Positions 22,931-35,264 are shown, counted from the first letter of the stretch. The stretch is 64,000 nucleotides of DNA from Ischnura elegans (GCF_921293095.1 NC_060259.1:44621812-44685811); one strand, 5' to 3'. The notes: generated from the letters alone by a model not told the origin. Program-made: numbers and translations.

Positions 22931-24981
22931 ACTCCCTTCCTTTTTATAGATCGTGGCAAAATCCTCCGGGCTAAAATTGCTTCGAGGTGAGAAGGAATAA
23001 AACTCGGAGTGCGAATTAGATCTAAAAACAGTCCGTGTCGTGTTTGGTCTCTCCTGTGCCTCTCTGAGGAATATCAAAGTTTATAGTAAAGTTTATCATG
23101 AAATAAATTGAACAGTTCGTGTTCCATGGTTTACATTTATACCCTTTATTTTCTTTTTTGGGCTAGTACTGATTTTCAATCGACATTACGTGCTATAAAT
23201 TCAGCTTTTTCAGTGTTTAATAAATTGAATACTTATAAAAGGGTGAATATTTTCGCCAATATGCGTTAGTTATACTATTATCCATAACATTATCCTTTTG
23301 TATAAATGACATGAAATTTTGAAATTTGATCAATATTCCGAAGCACTCTATATGCTTTTCAGAGTACTTCTTTGGGCTCTCTGTGTTTTGAGTTGAAGCC
23401 TTCGAAGATTGTTGATACAAATTAAGTCCATGGGACAAGAATATTGGTCATTCTTTCTCGTATCGCAAATGCAATGCACATAGTGTATTATATTATCTCT
23501 TTTTCTGTTTAGTATTGCATTTAAGCGTTATCTTCAAGATGGCATGTTTCACGCAGTAAAGAAAATTAGTGAAATAAAGAAGTCTATCGTTGTTCTCAAG
23601 ACGAGAGGAAATAAATTTGGGAGTTAAAATTGAGTTTAAAAATCCAATATGAAATATAAGTCTGATGATTGCTTTGTACCCACTCTTAGAGTAGAAAGGT
23701 TAATTAGTCAACTAAAGTAAATATTTAGCACTTCTAATAAGGAGAATGCGTGTTAATTTTGGCTGAAGTGTTTCCAGCAATAACAAGATATTTATTCTAA
23801 GTACACGGTTCGTGATTTTTTTATTTTAGATAATTACTAATTTTTGTTTTATTAATTAGAAGTGTGATTCTAATAAATGCTTTGGTAATAAACTATTAAC
23901 TTAGGTTTTCAGTGGTGACTTGTGTACTTTACTTCGCAGAATATGCGTTTTTACCGAACACCTATGCCAAACGACCAATATTTCTCTGACCTCCGGAGAC
24001 GGAAAAATGCTTCCGACGGCTTAAAATGTATTTACAGCCCAAGGGGCACGAATGCCATGCCTCGTATCGTAAGTGCGGCGCGTAGGATACTTCCCATTAG
24101 CCTTATTTCCACTTAATTTCGTATCCGCCCCAAAATTTAATCTTAGCGTCTCTGTCAGTATCCGTCGTTCCTAACGCAATTGCCTGTTCGACTGGATCTA
24201 GTTAGGGAGGCAAAGTGCGTATTTCATCAGCCTTAGCCTCCTCTTCGTCTGCTGTTTCCGCCGGCAACATTTCCTCCTATACTGCTTATAATCTCCTTCC
24301 TGGCAACCGTTGCTAGCGAATTTTTTTTATATTGCTCAATATTCTTTTTATATGACTCTTAGGGAATACAGTTCTTTCCTTTAGTTTGAAGGCTTCAGGA
24401 ATAACAGTTATACTAGACCAGAAAATTTAGCAGTTAGATCCTTAAGGATAAAAGCTTAAGGAATTATGATTGTGTTGCGACAAAAATATAGTTGGTAAAT
24501 CCTTAAGGCTGAAGGTTTTAGGGATTATATTATTGCGCGTCCAAATATTTGCTAAATCTATTTGTGAAATGTTACGTATTCCATTTTTATTTTCTATCAG
24601 CATCAAATTTCTGTCTTGTTGTTCTTCTTATACTATTATCGCACCCGCTATGTTACAAGCGGATTTCAATAATAATAAACGGGCTGAAGTCAGGGTGGTG
24701 AGCCCACGTGCTGAAGTCGTCGATCGTGTGGCGGAGGCCTTTCAATTCTTCGGGGCCCGTTTCTTCCGATCACAATAAAGGTAGGGTCATCCATGGAAGG
24801 GCCCCAAAATGGGAAGATCCTTACCCTCGCAACCATCCCATTTGGATGCAGCTTAATCGAATTCCTCTTTACCAATCAACATTTGGCAGCCCATATACTT
24901 TTTACTATTCCTCTCCGTCGTTTTTTGCTATAATTTTTTTTAAAGGCACTTAAGGGTTAAAGGTGTTCCATTTCTGCTTCA
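22931..24981. other. Non-coding stretch, no feature recognised
   Basis: AT-rich, with short ORFs that carry no motifs. Confidence 0.4.
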
Positions 24982-25168
24982 ATTTTCTTCGTCATGATGT
25001 CTCCATGCTTCTGGATTTCACCGCGTGGATTTTCTTTGCGACGACAGTTTCTCCGGTGTTCCAACCGGCGTCTTCAGGTCGATCAAGAAGATCCACGCGG
25101 TGAAACCCAGAAGCATGGAGACATCATCAAGACAACGCCGCGGAAAACTACGCATTTTCTTCGTCATG
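24982..25168. mobile_element. Palindromic hammerhead element flanked by a 15-bp TSD
   Basis: ATTTTCTTCGTCATG occurs at 24982-24996 and again at 25154-25168, an exact 15-bp direct repeat. Inside it, 24997-25030 and 25091-25124 are inverted arms (ATGTCTCCATGCTTCTGG..GCGTGGAT) with a single mismatch. The centre holds a hammerhead motif (25043-25077, minus). A 29-nt tail (25125-25153) lies between the right arm and the right TSD. Inverted terminal repeats with a one-sided tail and TSDs of this length are typical of Penelope-like retroelements. No coding sequence remains. Confidence 0.7.
25043..25077 (-). ncRNA. Hammerhead ribozyme motif, type I minimal
   Basis: The minus strand reads CTGAAGA (fits the CUGANGA core), C, then a GCCGGT...ACCGG stem II with a small loop, A, GAA, then ACTGTC. 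That gives a tiny AC/GU stem III around one base, with C as the cleavage-site nucleotide. An extra unpaired base on each side of stem II is unusual, and activity is untested. Confidence 0.55.
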
Positions 25169-26562
25169 TCTGACGATAATACCATACAATCCCCCTAGAG
25201 GCGTCACTAATATCTATCTATATTTCAGCTAGCTCTTTTGAAATTTCATCCTTGAATCGCTAAGTAATTTCTAACTACTCTGGTAAAAATTAATTCCCGA
25301 ATCAAGTTAGCGCCACGTTTACGATGAATTCCGAGACGGAGAAAACGGTTTACCATTGGTAACCTAGCAACCGCCTTGACCTTCTCTTTTTCTTTGTTCT
25401 TGAGACGCTTTACTCCCCTCTTCTTGTCTTAATGGCCTCATTCTGTGGAATATTGTCTTTCAACTCTTTTTAATTGATTATTAATTTTGTTATGATATGT
25501 CAAATTGATCCCGAGGTTCTAGAGACCATGATGTTCCATCTCCATCTTTAAGATTTAATATCACATTTCGTCTTAGATAATGTCTTCATCTCTTCATGTT
25601 TCTTTACTATCTGTCACATTTTCCAACCTTCACTTTATAATCTGCTTATAATCGATGATGCATGAGTTATTGATAATTGGTGGGTCTTTTTCTCGTTAAT
25701 TTAATTTGCTCGGAGAGCTAAGGTCAAACTTTAGGCCTCAATAATAATGGTGACCTTTTCCAGGTTAAGATAAAAAAAATGGGGTTTTTTCCTGCGAATT
25801 GAATTCGGTCATATATTTTCCTCTTTCTCAGCGTTAATCCTTAATTTTCATCTCGAATATTAAGCCACACACAGTGGACTAAGCCATGTTTCAAATTTCC
25901 GTGTGCGCTTTCCTCATTGAAGGATATTTTCCGAGAATCAAAAGATCACAAAGTCCAACATGTCATAAGTCTTACATAGCCTTTCTGTTGAATTTTGTCG
26001 CTCCCGCTTTTCTTTGTAAGCGTTTTACTGGGAAATTTATTTCAAGTTTCAGTCAGCAGATACTCGCTCAATGGCTTTGTGAGGAGGGGATATACACAGA
26101 GGAAAACCGAAGTTACTCATTGTAATGCATCCAGTCGTTTGCAGAGTCACAGTTGACCTTGGAGAGGCAGACGATCGGTTATAGTGCAATGAATTTCCTG
26201 AAGCGCACATTTCCTGAATTTTCCTTCAAAGCGAAGTAGGAACGTGTTCTAAAGCTGGCCTGGCATCGCGCTGACGTAGCCTTATTTCCCAGGGGAGAGA
26301 GAATGAAGTCGAAGTGAGGCGACAGGCGACCCACTCGCCGCCGCAGCCCTGATGGAGCGAGGAATTTATTTCGCAAAATCTCTCGGCCGAATGTTCTCAT
26401 ATAACGGAGTGTCAAAAGTACGAGAGACTATGCTGTTTGCGGAAAGAAGGAAATCTCGGGCTATGTCACTGCCAGAAACTTAATATTCGAGTGTTCAGTG
26501 ATATGAATTTTGTGAATAAAGAGCAACGCAGCATGTTGCAACTTCCAATTTTATAGTATAAT
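25169..26562. other. Non-coding stretch, no feature recognised
   Basis: AT-rich. A moderately GC-rich patch at 26180-26420 has an open minus frame of 78 codons without recognisable motifs. Confidence 0.4.
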
Positions 26563-26934
26563 CAAGGGGACTGCAAAGAGGTGGCCAAATAGTATCCCAT
26601 AAAAAGGCTGATTTCTGTTGCCACTTCCATCGCATTTTAATCGGTTTTCAAAAATATCCGCGGCGCCGTGATGAGTGCAATATAATCCACTTTTTGCGAA
26701 AATTTTGCGGTATGGTCTTAGGAAATGCAAGAAATGGCGTAAGAGAGTTATGAATTTGATAGATTACATTAATCATCATGTATATAAATTTCGGTTAATA
26801 CCCCTAATTATACCTCATTTCTCAGTGAAACTCGGATCACTTTGACCGTCAGCGACTTTTGTAAACCCATTCAATTGCGCGGTGTGTGACAACGCATTTA
26901 GAGGCCGACTTGAGGTTCCTCTTTTGTAATATTC
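26563..26934 (+). repeat. Family R interspersed repeat, copy 3
   Basis: It begins CAAGGGGACTGCAAAGAGG and ends TTTTGTAATATTCA. It keeps AAGGCTGATTTCTGTTGCCA, ATTTTAATCGG, TTTCGGTTAATACCCCTAAT and GTCAGCGAC. It lacks the GCGAGTGGCGAC segment of the core, a small internal deletion relative to the other copies. Confidence 0.85.
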
Positions 26935-29067
26935 ATAAATATAATACTCGTAACATGTGTATTATTGATTACGAAATGCCTTAATATTCCATAAATATAT
27001 TCGTGTAAGTGTACACATTATAAGTATTCGTGTAATATATTTACGCAAGTAAGGAAATATTCCAATATCGAATACAGTTCATTATATTAATCGAAATCTG
27101 ACATTTTTTGTGGTTATCATTTTTTCTAGCCCTTAATTTTTATTCCTATTTCTATTTTTTCTATTTCTAGTTCTCAGTTTACTATACTGACGTAGACTTT
27201 GAAATGGTCTTCTAATCGAAGTTAAGGTGGTCCTCGTCTTCATTTGAGGATTGAATCTATTCATTCTTAATACTTTGTAGATAGGTTATTAAAAATACTA
27301 TGAGTGTGTTTCAAGTTTTTTTTGCCATGGCCTACTTCATGAATTTATTGTTTTTGAGGATCAAGTGGCTCAGAAAAACACTTATTAGAGGATGAAGTTA
27401 TTGACATAAGTTACCCTCTGTTTTTTTCTACGCTATTATTTTCGCGAATAGTCGTAGCGTCTTAAATACAATGGGATGCATCGCGGTACGTGTTTTTCAA
27501 TAGTATGAATGTGCTAAGGTCTGGAAGCAATACATTTCAATATTGTTGCACCAATTAACATGATAGTTTGTATACTTATGTTTCAGGGAGGAGGTTGTAT
27601 GCCATCTTTATTTTGTAACTCGCACTCAGGGCTCCACAAAGCTCTGCGTTACGGGTCTGTGAAGCGGTTACCTTTTTATATTTCATAGCGCTTGCACTCG
27701 AAATAAGAAGGATGTGATATTTTAACGGATAGCTGAGTAAAAAGAGTTTTCCATCATTTCAATTGATTTTATTTTGCGCTTGGTATCCGCCTGAAAATTA
27801 TGCATTTATCTGAAAAATCACATCTTTTTCTTTGAAATTAACTGTGACAACAAAAATGATAGTAATCGCTAGTGGCGAATGTGACTGTGATACGTAATTT
27901 TTGAGTGAATTAATAATATAAATCCAATTTTATGCGAGCGCTGGACGTTCATACAAATGACTATTCCTTTTTCAAACAGCGTTGCTGCATATGTAATGAG
28001 TTAAAGAGATATAAATGGAAGGATAAAATTTTCCTGTTTTTGCTAGTGAGTTATAAATTTTATGTCATATAAACCTTGATCTCATGGTGAATGGTCATTA
28101 AGCGATGTGGCTCTTGTAGTTGTGCTGCATGTGTAGAAAGTGCTTATTCCTTTCACAGGCTTTTGTTTTTTCTTATCATGGGAGTCAAAAGCTGAAGTGC
28201 TTCAACATCTAGAGTAAATGATTAACTGTATTTTATTAATTAGGTAGACTTTCATTAACTCAGCTCAATGTCCATCCCGAATGTTATTCTATCTGAATTT
28301 GGAATAGTATATCCATATTCCTATCTTATGCGACTCAAATCATCCATTCATATCGCTTGAATACCATATAATCGTAATATTTGACGAAAAAAGTTGCAAT
28401 GGCATACTTATCACAAAATATCCAATGATAAAGTATAAAAAAATCATATTTTGGCTATTGGAACCTCGTTAAAATCAGTGGCTCAACGACAAAGTATATT
28501 CGGAAGCTAACCCCTCTAGCCATTTGGGCATTTGGAATTTTACCTTTCACAATGGGGTTGGAGGAAGATGGATCCGGTGGTGGCTGGTGGTTGGTTCGAT
28601 AATTGCGCTTGGCCACTTAGGTATTCGGAGGGAGCACTTGAGGCACCTGTTTGTTGGGGCAACGAGAGTAAGTGAAGGGTATCACCGTGACAGCGTACGT
28701 GATGTTTCGATTATTCATTCATCTTTCGCAATGGGCCGAGGACTAAATTGGAGGCTGGCGGTAGCGGGGGCCGGTACCACCCCTACTGCGTGTAAAGGGG
28801 CGAGGATGAGAGGGGGTGGGGGCGGGTGCGCAGCTGAGATGCGCACTGCACCAATCGAAGCGCTGCACCATGTTTCCTCGGGAAGCAAAGGTATGGTGCA
28901 TCAGATAACCTATCTCTGAGTCCGCTCTGCTCCACCAGTTAAAGCTTCTGTTCTTTGAACGAGAATCAGATTCCCATGCGTACAATTTACCCATGCCGTT
29001 TGGGTTTAGAGATACGTCTTATTTTCGGCGGTTTATACTGGTGCTTGTCCAGTCAATCCTAATGATA
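26935..29067. other. Non-coding stretch with a GC-rich patch at 28.5-28.9 kb
   Basis: AT-rich to about 28500. From 28524 to 28919 a GC-rich patch has a 131-codon open frame with Trp/Gly-rich composition and no domain. I regard it as low-complexity sequence, possibly regulatory, and do not call a gene. Confidence 0.35.
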
Positions 29068-29399
29068 GGGGAGTAGCCTAATATCGGATACCTTTATTGA
29101 ATAATGGTAAAAAATATTTTAAATGATTATATTAAAATTAAATAACGCTAATAATGTAAAATATGATCTTAAGTATACGCTGTCATACCTTTAAGCAGTT
29201 ATCTTATTTGTGTGGTTTAGGTTTTTCATGCCTTTGACACTTTTCACGCTTGTTCAAAAAAGTTCCTATTATCGGATAGGTAAAATTCATGGGAAAATTA
29301 AGTCGGAAAAATGGTTTGACAGGTTTTTTGATAAAATAAATGTATTATTTATTACCAAAATACTGAAGAGAGTTTATACGCGAGTATTACTTCATAAGC

Positions 29400-29552
29400 T
29401 TAAGCCCATGTAGTACAATTATCACACACATAATTCTTCCAAATCCTTTCTTCAACAAGGGGGCACAGTTCATGGGCCCAGCAAAGACAACTGATGCACC
29501 TAATCCACTGTTCTCCTCTGGTGTCCTCCTTGAAGGCTGGAGGCAGAACCTC
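29400..29552 (-). pseudogene. pogo-like transposase C-terminus with PHD-like Cys/His finger
   Basis: In one minus frame ending at the TAA (29400-29402), the peptide runs DEVLPPAFKEDTRGEQWIRC, then ISCLCWAHELC, then a spacer and YVCDNCTTWA. The order C-x2-C, WAHE-x-C, V-C-x2-C matches the PHD/zinc-finger tail seen on many insect pogo-type transposases after an acidic linker. Just upstream, in a frame shifted by one, an acidic run TDEDDSADEEF is visible. The linker and finger are therefore separated by a frameshift. Role in the family: DNA or chromatin contact. This copy is not functional. Confidence 0.7.
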
Positions 29553-29754
29553 ATCAGAATTCCTCATCAGCACTGTCGTCTTCGTCTGTGATAACTAAGG
29601 GTATTTCTGCCTCATCAGACAATGAACTTTGATGATGTCAAATTTTCGATTTACATCTTTGATTCTTGAGTTTGGGAAAACATTTTTTGCTATATGATGG
29701 TTTTTCCTTAACTGTTTTCTTTGATTCAGTTTTTTTACGTCTTTAGATCAATGT

Positions 29755-29907
29755 TTAGCATAATTCTACAGGGGTAGATTTCGGTGCACCAAAAACATTA
29801 CATGCTTTTAAGAAGCCCATTTTCTTCTCTTGTACTGCGGTAACAGCTTGAATCATGATGTCGTGATCCCAGGATTTTCTCGTTTTGGTTCGGCCATCTT
29901 TAAACAT
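29755..29907 (-). pseudogene. pogo-like transposase N-terminus, HTH_psq DNA-binding domain
   Basis: The 50-residue frame MFKDGRTKTRKSWDHDIMIQ... continues AVTAVQEKKMGFLKACNVFG and APKSTP before a stop. It matches the psq/CENP-B N-terminal helix-turn-helix of pogo/Tigger transposases: W at the start of helix 1, M-G/S-F/Y-x-x-A before helix 2, then F-G-V/A-P-K/R-S-T. This domain binds the terminal repeats of its own element. It stops just after the KST signature, where an intact protein would continue into the CENP-B and DDE domains. A lysine-rich frame follows downstream. Confidence 0.8.
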
Positions 29908-30351
29908 ATTTTGTATTCGTAACTATAAAGGTATCATATTATCGAATATCCAATATTACGAGCGCGCAGATCTAATAACAGGCAACCACTGGCGTACCAA
30001 TTTACTTGAAGATAACCTATAACTCTCTCGCAGATCTATTTAAGTAGACACTGTACTAAATATCTACTTCTATAGACAGTGAGTTAAAATTAATAAACTT
30101 CCAAAATGCTTTACCTCTATAGCCATAATCCAATTTTGAAGTTGTGATAGCAAAATATTCGAGTCACTGAAAAAATCAGTTTGTCTAACAAACGTGTTCA
30201 CTGATGAAGGTCGGCCACACCAACTGAACTGATGACTCACTATACTGGCGGCATGTAGTTGAGGCACCAAACGACAGGCTACAGCACGTCATGGACAAGA
30301 AACGATGGTATCTGATATTAGGCAACCATCCGATATTAGGCTACTCCCCCC

Positions 30352-31250
30352 TATGTGCCGTTATATTTTATAGTATTCTTTTTGAGTTATCAAGGTACAT
30401 TGTGTCTAAATCGCTTATTTAAGTATCCAAATCTCATGCTTATCACCATTACGGTTGATTATCTTGCATAAATTAGAATTACGCAAACTCTTTGAAAATA
30501 TTATTTAATCATTTTAGACAATCGACTTTATTAACCTACATTGCCATAATGTGCTTGAATCAGAGGCGTAATTTTATAATTATTTTATCCTCTCTAGCAA
30601 TTGAACTTCTTGAAGCACATTGATAACTTACATTGCCATTATGCGCTTGATCCTCAATTATGCCTCAAGCCTTTTCCTTGTCTGATAAAAATCCTTCGTG
30701 AGGGAAGCGGAAGGTGATAGTCTTTTTATAATATCTTTTAGGTAAATAGTCCCTCTCCAGCCAGAAATGTAGGAAATTGTCCATTAGAACGTACTCGACC
30801 CCGTTTCTATGCTTTAGTCATGGGTAATTTTAAACGTAAAATTGAGGTAATAAAAATTTCCGCTTATCGACGTTATAAATCGAATATTCTCTCAAGTCAA
30901 GAACACCGAGAGGTACTTGCCGTTGAGCAGCATTTTTTAAGCTTTTTATCATTTATCCTTTTGAAATTTTGTTACTCATTGACTGCGCTGACGAGTACAT
31001 CCAGGAAAGATTTCATCTTATCCGTTTTGTGCTAACGCATTAAGACGTCCATATTATATTCTTATATTAGAAAAATATCCTATTTCCTTATTCATTTTCC
31101 TCTTCACACTCACAATCTAAAATTATAGCAACCACTTCAACGGTGTTAACTAAATCGTAAAAAAGGTTGCGAAGTGAAAAGGTTAAGCGAAGACCTGCGT
31201 TTGCTCTGCGACCTTCCGAACGTATGAAGCCCCACCACAAGTGGCATTTA
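30352..31250. other. Non-coding stretch, no feature recognised
   Basis: AT-rich sequence without supported features. Confidence 0.4.
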
Positions 31251-32040
31251 ACTAGCGCTTTTAATATACGTTAAATGATGCATTCGATAACTGGTTGCAG
31301 TATCCACAACGCATTTTATCTTTTCCTTCAGTTTAAAATAGCTTTGGCTTGATTTTAGCCACAATCGAATGCATCATGCATCAGCTCGGCTGGTTTCAAA
31401 TTATGGTAATTTAATATTTAATGTTCTCGGGAGTTATTTGCGCTAAAATTAAGAGGAACTGCAATTCTCCTCAACGCGCTTTTGTACAATCCATTAAATA
31501 CTCTCTGGTGGTATTATTCATGTCTGCGGTGTAATTTGGGCGTAACTGAATTTGTTTTCGTAGAACATGGTCGGTGTTTAGAATGTGATACAGGAAATTT
31601 TAACTATGGCCGTTGTTATTTTAGCATGAGATACTCGGGCGTATCTCGATTGATTACTGCATTCATAGAGATCGCAGTTAATGCGTGGGAACGCCACAGT
31701 ATATCTCTCAAGACGTGATGCGCTCGCTGATTAGTTCGTGCGCCCCACAGTGACCAACCGGCGAGGCCTCCAGAGCCCTCGCGTGCGGGTCGTCAAATGG
31801 GGCCGCGTGTGTGCACTTGAAGCGACCGCATATCGATCGACGTCTCGCGGCGACCTTCGGCTCGACGCGGCCGCGACCTGTCGCCGTCGCGTGGCCAACT
31901 CCACGGTCCTTGCTTCGGTCGTCCATCAAACGACTGATGCTGCTCCGAACGCCTCTAAAATACGTTCAACTGGCTAATCGATTTACCGGCTGCAATATCC
32001 ATGTCGTGCGGTGGAGAGTTGCCGCTCGGTCGGGCTGACT
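31251..32040. other. Related short blocks around a CpG-rich patch
   Basis: 31254-31318 and 31948-32015 resemble each other: TATACGTTAAA / ATACGTTCAA, CGATAACTGG / CGATTTACCGG, TTGCAGTATCCA / CTGCAATATCCA. ATGATGCATTCGAT near 31274 recurs inverted near 31366. The sequence 31740-31950 between them is CpG-rich with many CG-containing hexamers (TCGCGGCGA, GCGGCCGCGA), which could mark an unmethylated regulatory region. The three overlapping ORFs have no recognisable protein. Confidence 0.4.
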
Positions 32041-33190
32041 AAATGGAAAGTACTATGTTTATAGTAGAATACTTAAAAATAGAAATATTTGCATGAAAAG
32101 GCAAAATTTGCAAATGTTGCCGTTGTGACTATATCAAGGAACGTAAAAAGTATATACAAAAATGCTCTAACATTTAATTGGCTTATTATTCCAAAAATCT
32201 AAAATTTATGCATTTCTGAGTGAAATGCTTGACAGCCTCAATTTCTTTCGCTCCAAAATATCATGTTGTTTTTACTTTACTTCCTTTTTAAGTGATCTAA
32301 TATGAAATTAAAATCCTGCATTACACGAAGTCCAGACAAATGACTACATAAATACATACCACGCCAAAATGAGATACTGATTATTCTACGAGCACATTTA
32401 TATTAAACAATTCAATGTCCTATTTTTCACGTATTTATAACATATTGTGGAGAAAAACTTTGTTTTTCACATTGCTTCACAAAGTATTTAACACCATTTT
32501 ATAAAACAAAATGTCAACTTTAATTCTGAACGTAAAAATCCTGCACCAACCGATGAACCTCCGTAATGTGGTAAACGAAAATGATGTCGGGAGGTTCTCG
32601 CGACACGCGACCCATAATACACGGGGTAGGTTCTCGCTGTCAATGAGTAGTAAAAAGAATGCAGCTGGTCAAGCGACTTAGGTGATCGTGAGATCAGGGT
32701 TCGTATAGTGAATGAAGAGCTGTCGAAATTTACAATTAAAATAACTGATATTACCTGTACAGGGAGGCAATGAAGGTTTTTTTCTGTTTTGCACAAGGTA
32801 AGGTCCACCATATCTCCTTCTAACGTGACAAGCAACTCGCCAATCGTCTTCACGGATTCAGGAATCCAATGATTTTCATTTGATAAAAAGATTTTCTTAA
32901 TAATATTGATAATATTAAAAAAAAATTATTCATTCATAATTCATTTGATAATAATATTGAATGTTCTTCTTCTCATTTGATAAAATGGAAAATCTTCACT
33001 GCTATCGTTCGCCGGGAAAGAACCGCACATTCGATGTACGTGTGTAATAGATGTTACATGTCCAAGGTGAACCTATCTTGCAATTAGCCGGGAAACTCTG
33101 CTATTACTCATTCACCCACTATCTCAATCCAACGGTTGGTTTGAATCGGAGGAGCACATTACTGACTACATTAAAAGCGTTTAAGCAACG
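32041..33190. other. Non-coding stretch, no feature recognised
   Basis: AT-rich. Short repeats of TTGATAATAATATTGA-like sequence occur near 32895-32960. Confidence 0.4.
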
Positions 33191-33194
33191 CATT

Positions 33195-33640
33195 AAGGAT
33201 AAGGGAGCCAGTTCCTGAGTGCCAACGCTGGTTGAGGTTGGTGTAGCTCTTCCCACGTTAAGCCATAGGGTTTTAAATTACATATTCAGGATAAAGGAGC
33301 CAGGTACTTTCCGTAGGGGGTGGAGGTCGATGGTGGCAGTATCCCAAAGCTTCACCTTGTTTACCTTGGAGCCTTCGGTGAGAATCACCTTCATAATAAT
33401 TCAATCGATCAATGTTTCAACGCTGAGGTAGGTCTGGGTAGGTAGAGCTCATCCTAGATTTAGCCACAGGGATTTTAATGAGCAAATCAGGGCATGGGAG
33501 CCAGGTCCTTTCCCTTAGCGGCGAAGGCCGACTTTTTGGAGGTAACCGAAGACCTCCATGGGGATTTGAACCCGGTACTTTTCGGTGCGAACCCAAGTTT
33601 TCTGCTTACTTGACTGACTGACGTCTTGCGGAGAATACAT
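33195..33640 (-). repeat. Repetitive SINE-like region with tRNA B-box-like end
   Basis: AGGATAAGGGAGCCAGTTCC (33195), AGGATAAAGGAGCCAGGTAC (33291) and AGGGCATGGGAGCCAGGTCC (33489) are repeated blocks. Between them GTAGCTCTTCCCACGTTAAG and TAGAGCTCATCCTAGATTTAG also resemble each other. At the right end, minus strand 33550-33590, GCACCGAAAAGTACCGGGTT continues into CAAATCCCC, a good pol III B-box. I infer an imperfect tandem of a tRNA-derived short element. The A-box is unclear. Confidence 0.4.
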
Positions 33641-33680
33641 GCATGAAATATAAGAGGCATATGCCTGATGAAACTCTCTC

Positions 33681-34055
33681 TGGTGATCGCATGGAGGAGG
33701 CCCGATTCCATCCTATAGAAGCTGATTTCAGTTGCCACTTCAGTCGCATTTTAATCGGTTTTCAAATATACCAGTGCGGTGATGACTGCAATTCGATCTC
33801 ATTTTTTACAATATTTTGCGTTATAATGCTTGTAATTGCGAGGAATAACATTGAAAATTTATGAATTCGATATGTAAAATCATCATGCATATAAATTTCA
33901 GCCAACACCCCGTGATTATACCTTATAACCCCCTGAAACTCAGATCAATTTTTCCGTCCGCGAGGCGACTGGCGACTTTTGTAAACCCATTTAAATGCGT
34001 GGTGTGTGAAGACACTTTTAGAGGCCGACTTGAGAATTCTCTTTTGTGATATTCG
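33681..34055 (+). repeat. Family R interspersed repeat, copy 4
   Basis: It runs from GATCGCATGGAGGAGGCCCG to CTTTTGTGATATTCG. It keeps GATTTCAGTTGCCACTTCAG, TCGCATTTTAATCGG, TTGCGAGGAATAACATT, GCGAGGCGACTGGCGACTTT and GGCCGACTTGAGAATTCTC. It is in plus orientation. Confidence 0.85.
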
Positions 34056-34777
34056 TGAAACTCTGATTCACGAGGGTTGTGGTAAGGTCCGTGGACAAAA
34101 AAAAATGAAAAAGATGCTACTTCGCTCACGTCTGGCCACACTTTGATTACGCAGAAAGGGTTAAGGATCCAGCGCAGTGAGATTAAATCCGTGAAATGAA
34201 AAAATGCAAAGCGGTGCAATTATTCCTAAGTGCCACATGGAACAGAGAACTTTACAAAGCTTTTCGGGAGGTAGCCGCTGGAGACGCGGAGGCTACGACC
34301 TACTCTTTGAATATTGAGCAATTTTGAACAGATACATTTCAGAGTAATGCGGAGAACATCATTTGAGAATCTTGCTGTATCACCAGATCCGATTAAAACG
34401 ATAACATTAGAGAGACACTTTGCCGAACAAACAGGTATAGAAATTGTTTTCCCCTGGATAATGAAGGACTAAAATGTCTGCTTCACCATGGTCAAATCAC
34501 TTTGCTTCACGCACATGCTATTGTTTTTTAATCTCTTAAATGGCTGTAAAAAAAACCTCGACACGCACATATTGAGGCGGGGAAGTATTTAGATTTAAAT
34601 ATTAATGATTGTTGCAATCTTACTATTTCAACCTACATTTGACCATTTTGCTGATTTTCAAAAGAAAGCCGTCTCGAATCACTTGTGTGTTATCTCGCTC
34701 ACCCTATCTCCTGCCTGTTATGCTTCTTCTGTGGCGTTATCATTATGGATGGCTCTTTTCGTTCGCGTGCGCGTAAA
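34056..34777. other. Non-coding stretch, no feature recognised
   Basis: No supported feature lies between the repeat and the Helitron. Confidence 0.4.
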
Positions 34778-35264
34778 TCTATAAATGTAAAAGAGGATGA
34801 CTTTTTGTCTGTCCGCTATGTATTTCCATAGGTCTGGACGAATTGCAACCAAATTTAGAGTGTAGGTGCATCTCGTGTTCCCAAAACCCGTAGTGTTGGT
34901 TGTGTCCGATTCGTCCTTTGCGTTGTTTCCTCATTACCATTTGCTACGTTACGTCGTACAACTTCTGTGGTAGAACATCCTGCCGGTTAGGCACACCTCT
35001 TGGCACGCTCAAAGGAAAAACACAGCTCAAAGGCTGCTAAACTTAACTATTTATCCTTTCGGTACAAACCTTTACGCTGGGATATGCGATCACACGTCGT
35101 CCTTGGTCTGCGCACGTACGGACATACACAATGATCCATATTGTGGAGCGGGGTGCTTCGTTCCTTTACCTAAAAATTCTGCCATTTGACCATTAATTCC
35201 AAGCTCCAAGTTTACCACTCCTCTGGGTACTATCCATCCCAAGCAACGCCGGGTGACCTGCTAG
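34778..35264 (+). mobile_element. Non-autonomous Helitron (487 bp)
   Basis: It starts TCTATAAATGTAAAAGAGGA and ends in a short hairpin (CCC..AACGCCGGG) followed by TGACCTGCTAG. It sits between host A (34777) and T (35265), the A|T target of Helitrons, with no target duplication. Both termini are of the common arthropod Helitron type. No Rep/helicase ORF is present, so it depends on a helper. It is related along its length to the element at 45012-45900. Confidence 0.85.

Larger units (their letters stand above)
29068..30351 (-). mobile_element. pogo-like DNA transposon, internally deleted (1.28 kb)
   Basis: TA dinucleotides at 29066-29067 and 30352-30353 flank terminal inverted repeats GGGGAGTAGCCTAATATCGG and, at the right end, the inverse of the same with two extra Gs. 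TA target duplication is the rule in the Tc1/mariner/pogo superfamily. Coding remnants lie on the minus strand: a CENP-B/psq-type helix-turn-helix at the N-terminus (29755-29907) and a Cys/His finger at the C-terminus (about 29400-29552). The catalytic DDE domain between them is absent. It is an internal-deletion derivative that can only move if a complete relative supplies transposase. Confidence 0.8.

Noticed and set aside
22631..23077. 148-codon minus ORF over the 22.7-kb GC-rich block
   Set aside because: No recognisable domain. A forward ORF is open over the same bases.
28524..28919. 131-codon GC-rich ORF as a gene
   Set aside because: Trp/Gly-rich composition without domain, no splice framing, and other open frames in the same GC-rich patch.
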